From Pseudeuparius sepicola (lineage: Eukaryota > Arthropoda > Insecta > Coleoptera > Anthribidae), in the NCBI GenBank assembly GCA_963920635.1, contig OY987298.1, positions 63,881,949 through 63,945,948 of the forward strand: 64,000 nt of DNA, written 5' to 3'. Below are positions 43,067 through 53,935 of this stretch, piece after piece. The notes under the pieces are model-generated. The model was not told the origin of the DNA. It made no database searches and was given only the letters and a program-made list of their open reading frames with translations. The position numbers were made by a program, and so were the translations under genes. The first letter of the stretch is position 1. Each line of letters opens with the position of its first letter.

Positions 43067-43384
43067 GTAGAACACAGGGTACAATATCAGACAGGTGGCT
43101 AGGCTATTGTTTCTGTTGTCATGACATTTTAACCGGAAATTTATTAATCTGTCATTTCACTTTGACGTGACATGATCTTTGAGAAAGGAGGAAGATTTAT
43201 TCTCTGAAAGCTCAGGAAACAAATTTGTTCAAGATATTTTTTGAGTTACAAGTTCAAAGTTTAGTTCATTTACTGTTAAGAATTTATTAATTTTCCAGGC
43301 AATTTGAAAAAGTTGTCTTTTAACCAGTTTGGTGGCGAAAAACCCAATTAAAATTCAATGGATACAACAAAATAAAGTTTAACG

Positions 43385-43570
43385 ACTTATGGGACAAATT
43401 ATTTTCGGTAACGGGGAGAGTGAACCAGTAGGTATCCAATATCTAATGGATTGCATGATTACTTGCTGAATCGTTCAAAGCTGGGTAGGAGTGGGTAGAC
43501 CGAGACAGTGGACTGTTTCTAGCTTGTTATGCCGCCATCAGCTCATTAAATATTGGATGCTGGTGCACTC
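43385..43570. repeat. dispersed repeat, copy 1
   Basis: TTATGGGACAAATT, TCCAATATCTAATGGA, GTGGACTGTTTCTAGCTTGTT and CGCCATCAGCTCATT are shared in the same order with 54155-54350. The divergence is considerable. Its nature is unknown. Confidence 0.5.
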
Positions 43571-43779
43571 TGTCCTACTAAATACCTCAAATTAATAACT
43601 TCGTTGTTTTAAACCTAATTTTATCTAGTCCATATTCTAGTGGTCCGGTTATATTGACATTTATCAAAACAAATATAGCAAAGGTTGCAGGTGGGCGGGT
43701 ATACGTATACAATAACCGAAATGAAACTAGAAAACTAGAGCTGAACTAATTCAATTCCAACTATGGGAATTCGAATTAT

Positions 43780-44220
43780 ATTGCGAAACGGGTAGCGCCA
43801 TTAAATTCCTCGTACGGCACTGGCCTCAGCCGTCGGCCCGGCCTGGCTGCCTGCGCTCCGCGCCGCCGAGCCCCGGAGAAACAACTGACAGTTATTGCAT
43901 TTTCAACATTCCCAACCCCCATTTGCCACCCCCTGTCAGTATAGTAAGAATGAGGGTTTATATCAGGTTTTCGCTTGTACACGGAAGCCGAATGTTTTGC
44001 TTTGTTTTGTGCGCGCCAGCGGGAAATGCATAAATTATCGGAGCAGGGGTAATAATGTACGAAAGGAAACATCCGGGGCGGGGAGAATTCCGCTCTGCGA
44101 TTATTGGCTTCTGCCAAATGGCAGCCGAGTGTGTCGCCGCGACGCCGGATCTGCATTCCATTTGACGCTTCTTTATTAGGCGTGCGTAGCTATTACACCA
44201 TCTAATAGATATGGGTGAGT
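43780..44220. promoter_or_regulatory. CpG-rich block, possible host regulatory DNA
   Basis: GC-rich sequence with many CpGs and a mixed, non-repetitive composition (for example GCGCGCCAGCGGGAAATGCA and TCCGCTCTGCGATTATTGGC). Long frames on both strands (up to 126 codons) overlap one another and show no domain, so I read them as GC-driven. It could be a host promoter or a conserved non-coding element, but I have no comparison to prove it. Confidence 0.3.
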
Positions 44221-44628
44221 CACTTTTTTGTAGCAGGACTTCAACCAACATTGGATAGAAAATTATATATTAAAATTTAAATTACATTTTAAAATTTCAA
44301 ATCTATATAGGTCCACAAACGCTTCAATTGCAAGACACTGGGTTACTTTTTATTTATTGTACTTTTCCAATTAGAGTTAGAGCGTTATGGGGGTGTTTAA
44401 CATAATTAAATTTGATCGATTGTACCACTTTGAAAAATAAATTGAGTTGATTTTAATTTTTTTTTTATACATACACGAATGAATATTTAATCGAAAAAGT
44501 GAAACTTAACATGAAACATGAATTACCTAATATCTCTTAAATCCCTGCCTCCTCAATTGGTTGCGCAGGTAAATGTCGAAATTAATTCATAATGTCTACG
44601 TGGACATAATACATACCTATATTATAGG

Positions 44629-45864
44629 CAGAGCTGGGCAAGTAATTAGGCGAAAGTAATTGAACTGTCAATTAATTAATTTTCATGGAATTGTACTTAG
44701 TTGGAATTACTTTTGAAATAGATACAGTAATTGTAATTTAATATCAAGTACGTTTTGAAAATGAATTTGTACTTGTAATTTAAAATCAATTACTTCTGAG
44801 AATTGCAATTCCTTTTTAAAATTCCTTTAATGCAATTACTGTTTCAATTACAATTACTTTTCCAATTACAATTACTTGTCCAATTACAATTACTTTTTCA
44901 ATTATAATAACTTTTTCAATTACAATTACTTACACAATCTCCTCTTGCGGTGCCGGCCGGCGACGGCCCGAGCTGATTAATCGGGGAAACCTGGATTAAT
45001 TTTGGAAATATTGCAAGGTTGTTTGGGCCAACCTGGCCACAAAATGCAATGCAAAATAAATGCGTCATCACTGACAAAGTCCGCAATAATGTTTTCTTTC
45101 TTATGCCACTCCCATTTACTATTTACGCGTCACCGGCAAGTCATAACGATTGTTCTGTATTCTCTATCTCTATATTAATAGTCAATTCGTAATGCCTATT
45201 GTCACGTCACAATAGACATTTAAATTCTGTTTTTTTTTTCATTAGGTGGTATACGGAATTTTCACTATTTATTGGATTTTTCTGTTTTTTTATTTTTCTT
45301 ATATATCTTGTAGATTTTTTTGTATACATTTTAAAAGATTTATTTTATTTCTCTATTCACGTAGCCGTTTATTTTCAGTTTTATTTTCATAGAAACTGAG
45401 CTGTGACTCTGTGAGGCCATTGTGTTTTTAGACATAGGTATTACTATATTATACTGTTACCTACTGAATATAATTCGTTTTGTTCATTAAAATACTGTAA
45501 ATTTTATTTATTTTAATTTGAATATTTGCCATTTACAAAGACACAAAGACTAGAATTTTTTTGCATCGCAGAACAAATAATGCTTAATATAGTTAAGTTA
45601 TCAGTTATGGTTTTTTTAAGTAACTAGGTAAGTACCTACCTACCTTTTTTGGGGTCTACAAATTTAATAGAAAATAAAGCAAACAAGAAGTAATTGAAAA
45701 AGTAATTGTTTACATCAATTCCAACTCCAAATACAAGTAATTGTAATTGTAATTCAATTACATTTCAAAATATCAAAGGAATTGTAATTGGATCTAATTA
45801 CATTCCTACAAAAGTAATTGGAATTGTAATTGGTCAGTTTTTAATTGTAATTGACCCAGCTCTG
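44629..45864. mobile_element. hAT-like element with AATTACTT-rich arms
   Basis: Termini CAGAGCTGGGCAAGTAATT and the complement of CAGAGCTGGGTCAATTACAA. The flanks ATTATAGG (44621-44628) and ATTTAAGG (45865-45872) agree at six of eight positions. The left arm contains a tandem array (about 44830-44935) of CAATTACAATTACTT units about 22 bp long; related units in the opposite orientation fill 45680-45860. The interior 44940-45680 is unrelated AT-rich DNA with a GC-rich patch at 44945-44985. No transposase. Confidence 0.65.
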
Positions 45865-46119
45865 ATTTAAGGGGAGCGAAAGGGTATTGCAAAAATATTC
45901 ATAACTCTAAAACTACTTATTTTTAGAATACAATATTGCGGATTAGCGTAAATGGAAAAGGAAATATTGGGGGTGTAAACATGTTAACAAAAATGCAGTA
46001 AGCCAATTTAATATGGAAAACTATAAAGCTAGGGAATATGATTGCAAACTTGTCATTACCCAAAGGTTGCGGGTAATGAAAAAAAATACACAAAATTTAA
46101 TAGAAATAATATTTTTTAT

Positions 46120-46520
46120 TGCGCACAAATAGCCTCTATAGGAAACACAACGATACCAGATTTCGCTCTTTCCAAATTCTCTATGTACAAACTAAGCAGG
46201 GTTCTCCTTCATTTCTTTCATAGTCCATGTTTTGGGAATCAATAGCATCTAATTCCTCGTCGTCGCACCATTTATCCTCATATATTTCATCGGCATACTA
46301 GACGAATCAAAAAATTATCTAACTGTTGCTTTGTTTTTATTCCACCATAGAGGTGAGGATCTCAGAACTTTGCTTTCGGCGCTTAGTAGATACGTTTCTA
46401 TTTTGAAATTTTGATTGCTTCACTTGGTGGAGGCACAATATCTCCAAATGAAGTGTTACCCGATTCATCAAGGTCCTCAGAACTACCAGCGGAGTAGGTA
46501 CGTGGAGTCTTTTGAACAAC
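46120..46520 (-). pseudogene. pogo/Tigger-type transposase C-terminal relic
   Basis: On the minus strand, SAGSSEDLDESGNTSFGDIV and PPPSEAIKISK are followed by a KRRKQSSEILTS linker, then DDEELDAIDSQNMDYERNEG, EPCLVC and, after a frame change, EFGKSEIWYRCVSYRGYLC. This is the acidic linker plus C..C...W..C finger typical of DDE_1 transposases and parallels the relic at 34330-34650. It is broken by several stops and frameshifts, and the catalytic domain is missing. Confidence 0.55.
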
Positions 46521-46584
46521 CAAGTAACGGGTTTTAGTACAAAGGCAGCATATGCTGGCGGGATATGTCACTATACTAAAATCA

Positions 46585-46925
46585 TATAACTGTTACGCCT
46601 GGTGTAAAAAAAATCACGTGTTTGAAGTCGTTTCGCGAAATAAGGCGATTGGTCAATAGGCCATAAAATATCAGCGCGTCTGGCAACAGACGATCGTAAA
46701 AGCGTATTTATGCGGTTTTATCTTATTGTTTTCAGCTATTTAGACACTGCTACAAATAATTTTATCGATGTTTTGACTCATTTTAATTAAGCCAATACAT
46801 TTTTTCCTAAATATTTTGACGTAAACAATATTGTAAAAGTAAAATTAAATAAAGGTCGCGCCTCAGTGCGTCTCTGGTGAAAATCTCAACGCAGACGTTC
46901 TTGTTTACATCAGGCGTAAGAGTTA
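46585..46925. repeat. possible MITE with ACTGTTACGCCTGGTGTAAA ends
   Basis: TAACTGTTACGCCTGGTGTA near 46587 faces TTTACATCAGGCGTAAGAGTTA near 46912. The inverted match covers about 20 bases with some mismatches. No target duplication was fixed. Confidence 0.35.
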
Positions 46926-47331
46926 TTGTCGATATTAGCAGGAGTAGGAGTCCCTTGGGTGATTTGCAATGATTGATTATTGTGGAAATTCTCTTCGCGG
47001 AATACACTAGGGTCAATAAGAAATATTTCAGCCCCTTTTATAAACCATTTATGGCTTTCTCTGCCAGTGCTGGTTTAGCCAAACTTCGATCCCTGGGCGC
47101 TATAGATTTAGGGCCCCTCTTAATAGCCTGCCTTCGGCCTCTTTTTTAAAAATAAAGCAAAATTGGAAGTTTCAATTTTTATTACAAAATAGAAAATAAG
47201 TATGTAATTTTCATTTCTAGTCGTCAATTATTTTGTTGAATAATGTTGATTAAAATTCCTGGGATTCGACCGTGTAAAAATTATATATTAACACATTACA
47301 ATTTTTTTCCATTAAAAAGAAGTTTTGTTGG

Positions 47332-47369
47332 GACACTACACGTGTTTCGGCACTTATTGCCATCATCAG
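47332..47369 (-). ncRNA. hammerhead-like ribozyme motif, left arm
   Basis: Read on the minus strand: CTGATGA, then a GGCA/TGCC stem with loop ATAAG, then GAAAC, an ACAC/GTGT stem with a five-base loop, then TC. This order (core box, stem II, GAAA, stem III, UH cleavage site) is that of a hammerhead. An extra T follows CTGATGA, and stem I is not convincing. Confidence 0.55.
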
Positions 47370-47659
47370 GTATATTTTTTTATATAATTACAATTTGTTA
47401 TCTACGAGAGAAAGTTTTTTTTGTTAATTCTTAGGTGGTAACCATACAAAGGATAAAATTTAGACAGACGTAATACATCTAGATATTATTAGAATCTTAT
47501 GAATACTTACAATGATAATTTATTTTTTCAAGGGTCTTTCTTCCATTTGTTTTTTCATTATTGCTTATTTTCATTTATTTTGTGGTATGTGTATAGTTTC
47601 ACTCTATAATGTTTAATTTTGTTTAAATTATTTAGTCATGGTGTGTAGAAGAAACCAAA

Positions 47660-47940
47660 CTAAAACCAAATATCCCAAATAATTTTCAATCAAACTTAAT
47701 TTATAAAATCCCTTGTAATGATTGCCCTTCGGTTTATATCGGCCAAACTAAACAATATCTTCATATAAACGTAAACATGATGTATGAACCAATAATAACA
47801 ATTCTACAGCATTAACTAAACATTCTTTTCATAATTTTTGACCACTTTAACTTTAACAATACACAAATTTTAAGTAAAGAGAATAATCATCCTAAAAGAA
47901 ATGTCCTAGAAATGATTTACATAAAAAAGCAAATCTAATA
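47660..47940 (+). pseudogene. GIY-YIG endonuclease fragment (Penelope-like)
   Basis: The frame EETKLKPNIPNNFQSNLIYK continues IPCNDCPSVYIGQTKQYL, the two hallmark strands of the domain (here IYK...YIG). A second frame piece has HPKRNVLEMIYIKK, corresponding to the C-terminal motif. Stops and frameshifts interrupt it. Confidence 0.75.
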
Positions 47941-48152
47941 ACTGTATTAATTACATAAGCAATAATGAAAAACAAATGGAAGAAAGACCCTTGAAAAAAT
48001 AAACCAGTGTAAAGTATTCTTAAGATTCTAATAATATTTAAATGTATTAAGTCTGTCTAAATTTTATCCTTTGTATGGTTACCACCTAAGAATTAACAAA
48101 AAAACATTTCTCTCGTGATAACAAATTGTAATTATATAACAAAATTTGATAC

Positions 48153-48190
48153 CTGATGATGGCAATAAGTGCCGAAACACGTGTAGTGTC
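48153..48190 (+). ncRNA. hammerhead-like ribozyme motif, right arm
   Basis: Same sequence and secondary structure as the left-arm copy but on the plus strand. All core bases are kept in both arms while other arm positions differ. That agrees with either selection or recent duplication. Confidence 0.55.
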
Positions 48191-48699
48191 CTAACAAAAC
48201 TCCTTTTTAATGAAAAAAAATTTTAATGTGTTAATATATAATTTTTACAGGGTCGAATCCTCGGAATTGTATTCAACAACATAGAAAATAAGAACATAAA
48301 TGTGCATGCATGCAGATTATTTTAGCAAAACTGATCAAATAAATTGCATTGTTTTTATTTTCGCAGAAGATATTTTTATTTTTATTGACATCATTTTTCT
48401 AAATTCTACACGCATGCAATAACACTCTAGTGACTTTTTTGAGATTTTCACTCTTTCCCATTTCTGGTATCTAGTTAGGGGATATTTTTGGATAAAATAT
48501 AAAAATATCCAATTTCGCTTTATTTCCCCAACATTTTTGATGTGTCATCCCATTTTATCTGACAAAATGGACGTTTTCAGAGGTAAAAACATAGTAAAGT
48601 TAATTACAATTCAATAATTTTTATAATTTACATTGTAAAGGACTTACAATTTTTGGTTTCCATTAGTTCTACTGTTAAAACATTGTAACGCTACTCACA

Positions 48700-49650
48700 A
48701 TTTTTTCTCGATTTAGTAGGACCAATCAAAAACGGTATAGAAAATTCCTATATATTAACTATTCAGTGTGAAGAAGCACACATAGTTGCAAAATCTTTCG
48801 TTGAAAACTTTATACTACATGGTATACCAAAAGAAATTGTTACTGACCAAGGGAAAGAATTCATAGCTAACATTTTTCAAGAGTCATGTAAATTGTTATG
48901 CATATGCATAATAACTTTAAATTCAACTGCCCATTACCACGAAACATAAGGAGCTTTAGGTAATTCTCATAAGCATTTAGGAGCGTACTTACGGATCCAA
49001 ATTTCGAAAAACAAAAATAATTGGAGCACATGGTTACCTTATTGGTGTTTTGCTTACAATAACACAGTACATACCGAGACTAAGCATGCGTCTTTCGAAC
49101 TTGTTTTTGGTAAATTAACTACATTACTTTCTAATATTATTTGTGATATACACCTTTGGAGATTATTATTAGATTATGCAAAAGACCAAAAATTAACGCA
49201 CCACCAAAAAAATACCCAAAAGTTTAAAGTAAATTTTTGTCAAAACCAATAGTCCGATTTGGACGAAATTTGTTTTTAATGATAGGTTGTTTCTTCCAGA
49301 ACGTTGGTGTACTAACTGTATTTGCATAGAAACCCCTTTTTTATAAATACTGGGTGTCTCAAACTTTTGGGTATTTTTTGGTGGTGCGTTAATTTTTGGG
49401 AGAAGTGTATATAGACTTCAGAAGGCTTGCAATGATGAAAGATAGGCTGGATAAAAATACCAATGATATTGTTTATCAAAATGGTGATAAAGTTCTTGTA
49501 TTTGACGAAAATAGGAATACAAAATTAGATGCTCTGTATAAAGGCCCTTATGAGGTTCTGGAGGACACCAGTCTCAATGTAGTATTAGAAATAAAAAACA
49601 AACCTGTAGAATTACATAAAAATATAGTTAAGTTATATTACAGTTAAGTT
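48700..49650 (+). pseudogene. Ty3/Gypsy integrase relic
   Basis: FFLDLVGPIKNGIENSYILT (first catalytic aspartate), GIPKEIVTDQGKEFIANIFQ (second), and NSTAHYHET-stop-GALGNSHKHLGAYL follow in order; the glutamate expected in the GALEN motif is glycine. After the 194-bp MITE the frame resumes (49396-49647) with NGDKVLVFDENRNTKLDALY and KGPYEVLED, the C-terminal domain. A stretch after ILTIQC is deleted. It is related to but clearly different from the integrase at 17960-19303. RT and LTRs were not found. Confidence 0.8.
49196..49389. mobile_element. 194-bp mariner-type MITE in the integrase relic
   Basis: Ends ACGCACCACCAAAAAAATAC and its inverse (TIR about 30 bp, one indel) abut TA at 49194-49195 and 49390-49391. 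It separates two parts of the integrase relic, so it inserted later. Confidence 0.85.
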
Positions 49651-50575
49651 AGATTTTCATAAGAAAAAAATACTATACGTAACCTTGTATTTTTTTTAGA
49701 TATCGCTAAAGGTGTTTAGTATTGGCCAAGATGACCAGCACTGCTCTCTTGACGTCAATATATTGTTTTAACTACGATGTCCCAGTTATCATTTATTATT
49801 GCTAGTAAGTTTTGTGTACCTACATATATGTAGACCCCAAAACCCCAAACTGAACAGCAGAAACTCTCGACGTGTTTGGTTACTCGCCTCCCTAATAATG
49901 AACTGAGGAACCTAAGACTATCTCAACCAGTTTCCACGGCTTTGCACAGCTTTTCTTCTGTATTTATTTGGCGTCTGCAAACATATATATTGTTTTATAA
50001 TCTGAAAGTAAAGAGAAGCCCATATTTGTTGTCTTGTTGTGGAGTAGTAGATATATGACGTGTTAATTTTAAGCTGTGGCCATCACTTCCGAAAATATGA
50101 AGGTGACCTCTCCCGGTTCTCCGGCGGGAGAGATAATGGCCCATGGCAAATCTGAATCCAAGGTTTTGTTTTATTTCACATTTTTGTAGGTTATGATGTA
50201 CCTCACGACATCGCATTAATCGGTTACAGGCAAACAACAGTTGAAAAACAATCAATGGTTTTGATATTTATACCGAACTATGCAAACACTCGCACTAACG
50301 TTATGCAGGGTGTAAATGAATAAGTGCGAAAAAAATTCAAGGGGTGAATCTTTGAGTGATACTAAGACCAAAAGTCTATATAAGCATAGGTCCGCTAATG
50401 CTTCGTTTTCAAAATACAGGGTGTCAAACATTTTTTTAATAATAATTATAATAAAACAAAAAAATTTTACAGCTAGCATAACCGTTTGTGGCAATTTTTA
50501 AGACTAGAATAAACTATTAATATGGTAAAAATATCGGGTATTCCCTAGTTTTCGTTAATTGGTAGTTTTAATTTT
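49651..50575. other. no supported gene
   Basis: AT-rich DNA. Single mariner-type end phrases occur (CAGGGTGTAAATGAATAAGT at about 50307, CAGGGTGTCAAAC at about 50417) without an obvious partner. Confidence 0.4.
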
Positions 50576-50600
50576 TTTATTATGTTGTCCCGGAGGCATT

Positions 50601-50800
50601 TTTCCGTTTCCTATACGGTTAGCGCAAACGAGTGCGCTAATCGTATAGGAAACGGAGGCGATACCTGCTTTCTGTCTCCTATACGGCTAGCGCAACCAAG
50701 TGCGCTAATCGTGTAGGGAACGGAGGCGAGACCTGCTTTCCGTCTTCTATACGGCTAGCGCAACCGAGTGCGCTAGTCGTGTATAGGAAACGTGGCGAAT
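50601..50800. repeat. three 68-bp tandem repeats, each a hairpin
   Basis: Units start at 50601, 50669 and 50737. Each contains a perfect or near-perfect palindrome such as CCTATACGGTTAGCGCAA facing TGCGCTAATCGTATAGG across a four- to five-base loop. They end GGAGGCGA-ACCTGC. Confidence 0.9.
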
Positions 50801-51136
50801 TATAATACAAATATACAAATTTTCTTTGAAATAAACCAATGAAATACAAAAAATCACTAAAAATTGCGATAGTGGGTATTTACCTATAAATAAGAAGAAT
50901 AGAGCATTGAGCGCAGATATTTTTCTCAACACAATAACAAATGCAAAAAGTCATGATAGTACTCACTCGTTGTTCAGAATATTGGTCTGTATTTTTTATA
51001 TTATTCCTCTATCCTGCAGGGTGTTGAAATTTCCAGAAAAATATCGAAGATTTTGAATAACTTTTCTGTAAATTAATAAATCGAAGCCAAACTTGGTAGT
51101 CGCTAGGTCTAACTGGAGTGCCAAATTATGGTAGTA

Positions 51137-51572
51137 CGAGGATCGGTCAATAAGTACCGTGTTTGACGACAGGTAACGATGCCGAGGGAATTTGACATTA
51201 CCGTCGTGTACTGTCCATGACAGTCCATACGTGTTTCGTGTCTCTCAATAAAATTTGACCACGTTTGAATTCATTAAACCAATATGGTGACGGTGAACTT
51301 CGCTTTTATTTCTTCGCATGTTTTCCGACAAAAATAAAAAGCGAATTTCTGATCGATATTGCTCTTTTTCCATTTTATCGAAAGACACGAAACAGGTAAG
51401 ATAGAGTAACTGTCAAATAAAAACTAACCTATAAATGAGTCTGAAATTTAGTATGGTGTGGTTTAACAGATGCCAGTATATACAGGTCGGTAATGTCAAA
51501 TTCCCTTAGCAACACCACCTGTCGTTAAACATACTTATTGCACAGCTTACCCTACTTATTCATCGACCCTCA
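51137..51572. mobile_element. 436-bp mariner-type MITE
   Basis: Ends CGAGGATCGGTCAATAAGTA and the complement of TGAGGGTCGATGAATAAGTA abut TA (51135-51136 and 51573-51574). The arms extend about 60-90 bp inward to GGGAATTTGACATTACC. It lies inside the foldback-type element. No gene. Confidence 0.75.
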
Positions 51573-52019
51573 TATACTAGCCTTATAGGACTGCCAGTGG
51601 CGTACTTACGAAGGATCGACATTACTTAATTTGCAACAAACTAGTCCGGCTCTGTGTAATACAACATTTTATTACATCTTTGGAGAGACCATAAAATTCT
51701 CTACAAAAGTCACCTTTTGGCATTTTTCCATATCTGTCAGGGTTTCAAGGCTAACACGAGTTTTGTGATGGAATTATCAAAGTTATTTTACTTATGCTAA
51801 ATAACACAGTTGCAACCAGCTGTAGGATAATGTTACGGGCTTAAAATCTGTTTTATTAATAATTTTGTTAGTCCTATTATCTTCTGGTAGATTCTAATGA
51901 TCCGTGAAAATCTTCCTCCTTGTTTATTACATTTATTTTTAGGTTTTAATAAATAAATAATTTAATAAGTTGTTAATTCATATTATTTGAACTTTTCTTG
52001 GGCTATTGAATGTTGTAGA

Positions 52020-52700
52020 TCTGCGGGTTGCTTAGTTTTGGACCGCTTGGTATATTTCTAAAATGCTCGAATGCACCGATTCTTGTCGCTAGGCCGAGGA
52101 AGGCACCTTTTCGACCTCCAAAATTCACCTTCCGGGTCAGTAAGACAATCGCCGTCGATCAGGAACCACCGAACCGAGTGAAAGCCGTATTATTTTCCAA
52201 AAAGGGTGACTGTTTTTGATATCGAGTGCTGCGGGGTCGCAAATCATATTTATTTGGGCCCTATTGTCTATTTGACGGTTTCATCTGCCCGTTTTTCCGG
52301 TTTTCTCGGTCACAAGTGGTTCTCATCGCACTCCACGAGGCCATCCACCACCTCAGGTATGTCTATTCCCGCAATTTGAGGGTATTAGGTTCTATTTGTG
52401 TCATTTCCTTCCTCAGGCCTCTTATTCTAAGGCTGCGAAACAAGCCTTATCAACTCGTCGTTGTCTTACGTAACCTCCAACCACCTCCAGCTGCTGAGGA
52501 CAAGGCATCAGAGTAGAAGGGCACGGTCCATTCGCCCTCCTCCCTTGGTACCTACCAAACTACGGAGTCGTCCACCAGAGCAATCTCCAGAGACCGCGGC
52601 TGTTGTGCCGCACGAGTCAGACGTCGATAGGAGCTGAGAATACGCCCGGTGTCTCCAACAAGTCGATCACCCGACCCATGCAGATAAGTCTAAATTAAAT
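52020..52700 (+). other. GC-balanced stretch, possible degenerate coding DNA
   Basis: Composition differs from the flanks. The frames at 52028-52219 and 52226-52516 are short and in different registers. Proline- and arginine-rich readings near the end (around 52520-52640) recall the tails of retroelement polyproteins, but no motif can be named. It may be the decayed gene of the surrounding element or captured DNA. Confidence 0.25.
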
Positions 52701-53765
52701 GTAGAGCTCCACAATTTTGCCAGTTTATTTGCAAATACCAGTATACATAATATATTTCATACAGGAATATACTTAGGGTATCACATAGGGTTGTGTAACA
52801 TGTTTAAAATTGTGTAACTCTGATGTAGCTACATCCCGGGACCAATAACTGTTATTGATACACATTTAGTCTTCTTATTATTGCATTTAAGTGTCAACTG
52901 ATTGGTGAATAATTGTTTGTCGGATACCTACTATTAATATGTGAAAGTATTACGTAATAGTATACATATTTTTCGCCTCGTACCTCAGTTCCTAAAGGCA
53001 TAACGTACCTTTTTTTAATAATATTTACTTTTATTTGCCTAGTCTGCCGAATTGTTTTAATGTAATTTATTTGTCATATTCTGACATAGATGTTGTTGCG
53101 TTCAAGTTTGGTGGAATCCCTACCTACCTATTTTATGCATTATTTAATGGCCCAATAAACTGTACCTGATTTACTAAATGTATGGTGTTGTTATTATTTA
53201 ATATTATCAGAGATTTTGGGAGGCCGGAGCCCATTTCCTGTTTTGGGGTGTTATATTTTGGGGCAAGAACCGCACAGGGTTGAAGACAGGTGGCGCTCAT
53301 TGATTTTTTATTTTATTTTTTTTCCCACGATCACGGCTAGCTAGCTAGGGCCTACCCGCTTATGTTCTTTCCTAAAATCGTCTAATTTCTGCCACCGAAC
53401 AACCAGTTCTCAATAGTTCTAAAGAAAAGTATTATAATTAGAATTGTTGGTAACAATAACTTAAATAAATAACACATTATTGCAACAAACTAGGGTAACT
53501 TATTGTTGTCTTTTAAGTTTGGCTTCGATTTATTCATGATTTACAGAAAAGCTATTCAAAATATTCGATATTTTTCTGGAAATCTCAAAATCCTGTATCT
53601 CAAAAGGAAACTCTTAAGGAGCTCTGTTGTTCATATCAAGTTTTTTCATGAAATCGACCCAAGAATCTTCCTTTGAAATTTTGTGACATAGGTACTTTAT
53701 TAACACTCTGTATGTACCTACAAAGAAGGTGCACCTAGAAAGCTCATTGCAGAGTGATTATTGGC

Positions 53766-53935
53766 ATGTGTGTGCGCTAACCCCTTAGGGAACGAATATG
53801 CGGGTCTCTCTGTTTCCTACACTATTAGCGCACTTGGTTGCGCTAGCCGTATAGGAGACGGAAAGCAGGTATCGCCTCCGTTTCCTATACAATTAGCGCA
53901 CTCGGTTGCGCTAACCGTTAGGAAACGGAAAAATA
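53766..53935. repeat. inverted partner array of the 68-bp hairpin repeats
   Basis: Two good units and a partial one carry TTAGCGCACTTGGTTGCGCTAGCCG-type hairpins, in the opposite orientation to 50601-50800. The middle spacer GGAAAGCAGGTATCGCCTCC matches the left array in reverse complement. Confidence 0.88.

Larger units (their letters stand above)
39458..43362 (+). mobile_element. Penelope-like element with inverted 5' copy of its own 3' end
   Basis: The plus-strand part (40194-43362) encodes the end of a Penelope-type reverse transcriptase and a GIY-YIG endonuclease. The left part (39458-40193, 737 bp) is an inverted copy of the 3' region. Partial inverted copies and a short extra tail at one end are known traits of Penelope-like elements. 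A 14-bp duplication brackets the whole. The endonuclease region is split by the mariner at 40921-42860. The element is dead: stops occur in both domains, and the RT catalytic box reads YVND where YVDD is expected. Confidence 0.85.
47232..48282 (+). mobile_element. short Penelope-like element with inverted arms
   Basis: Inverted arms of about 330 bp (about 47232-47575 and 47955-48282) flank a 380-bp centre that encodes a GIY-YIG endonuclease fragment. Each arm carries a hammerhead-like motif, as described for the terminal repeats of Penelope-like elements. It interrupts a hAT copy whose paralogue at 29.4 kb is uninterrupted, which supports the boundaries. The RT is absent. Confidence 0.8.
47065..48700. 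mobile_element. second copy of the 29403-type hAT element, interrupted
   Basis: It starts CAGTGCTGGTTTAGCCAAAC and follows 29403-29912: the GGGCGCTATAGATTTAGGGC block, then after the interruption TGCAGATTATTTT, ATTGCATTGTTTTTATTTTC, GATGTGTCATCCCATT and AAAACATTGTAACGCTA. A Penelope-like element (47232-48282) lies in the middle, and the copy ends where the Gypsy integrase relic begins. The right terminus is missing. Confidence 0.75.

Noticed and set aside
43776..44251. 126- and 97-codon minus-strand frames and a 94-codon plus-strand frame
   Set aside because: They overlap each other in a GC-rich block and none shows a motif or consistent codon pattern.
44820..44935. CRISPR-like array (CAATTACAATTACTT repeats)
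   Set aside because: The units are contiguous low-complexity tandem repeats without unique spacers and lie in a hAT-like element of an animal genome.
50601..50800. CRISPR-like or attachment-site array
   Set aside because: The whole 68-bp unit, including the sequence between hairpins, is repeated, and an inverted partner array exists at 53.8 kb. This fits transposon arms.
52790..53270. An LTR starting TGTAACATG and ending near GGGGTGTTATA with a primer-site-like TTTTGGGGCAAG
   Set aside because: No second copy of the supposed LTR occurs in the window, and the upstream stretch has no recognisable pol. The ends alone are too weak.
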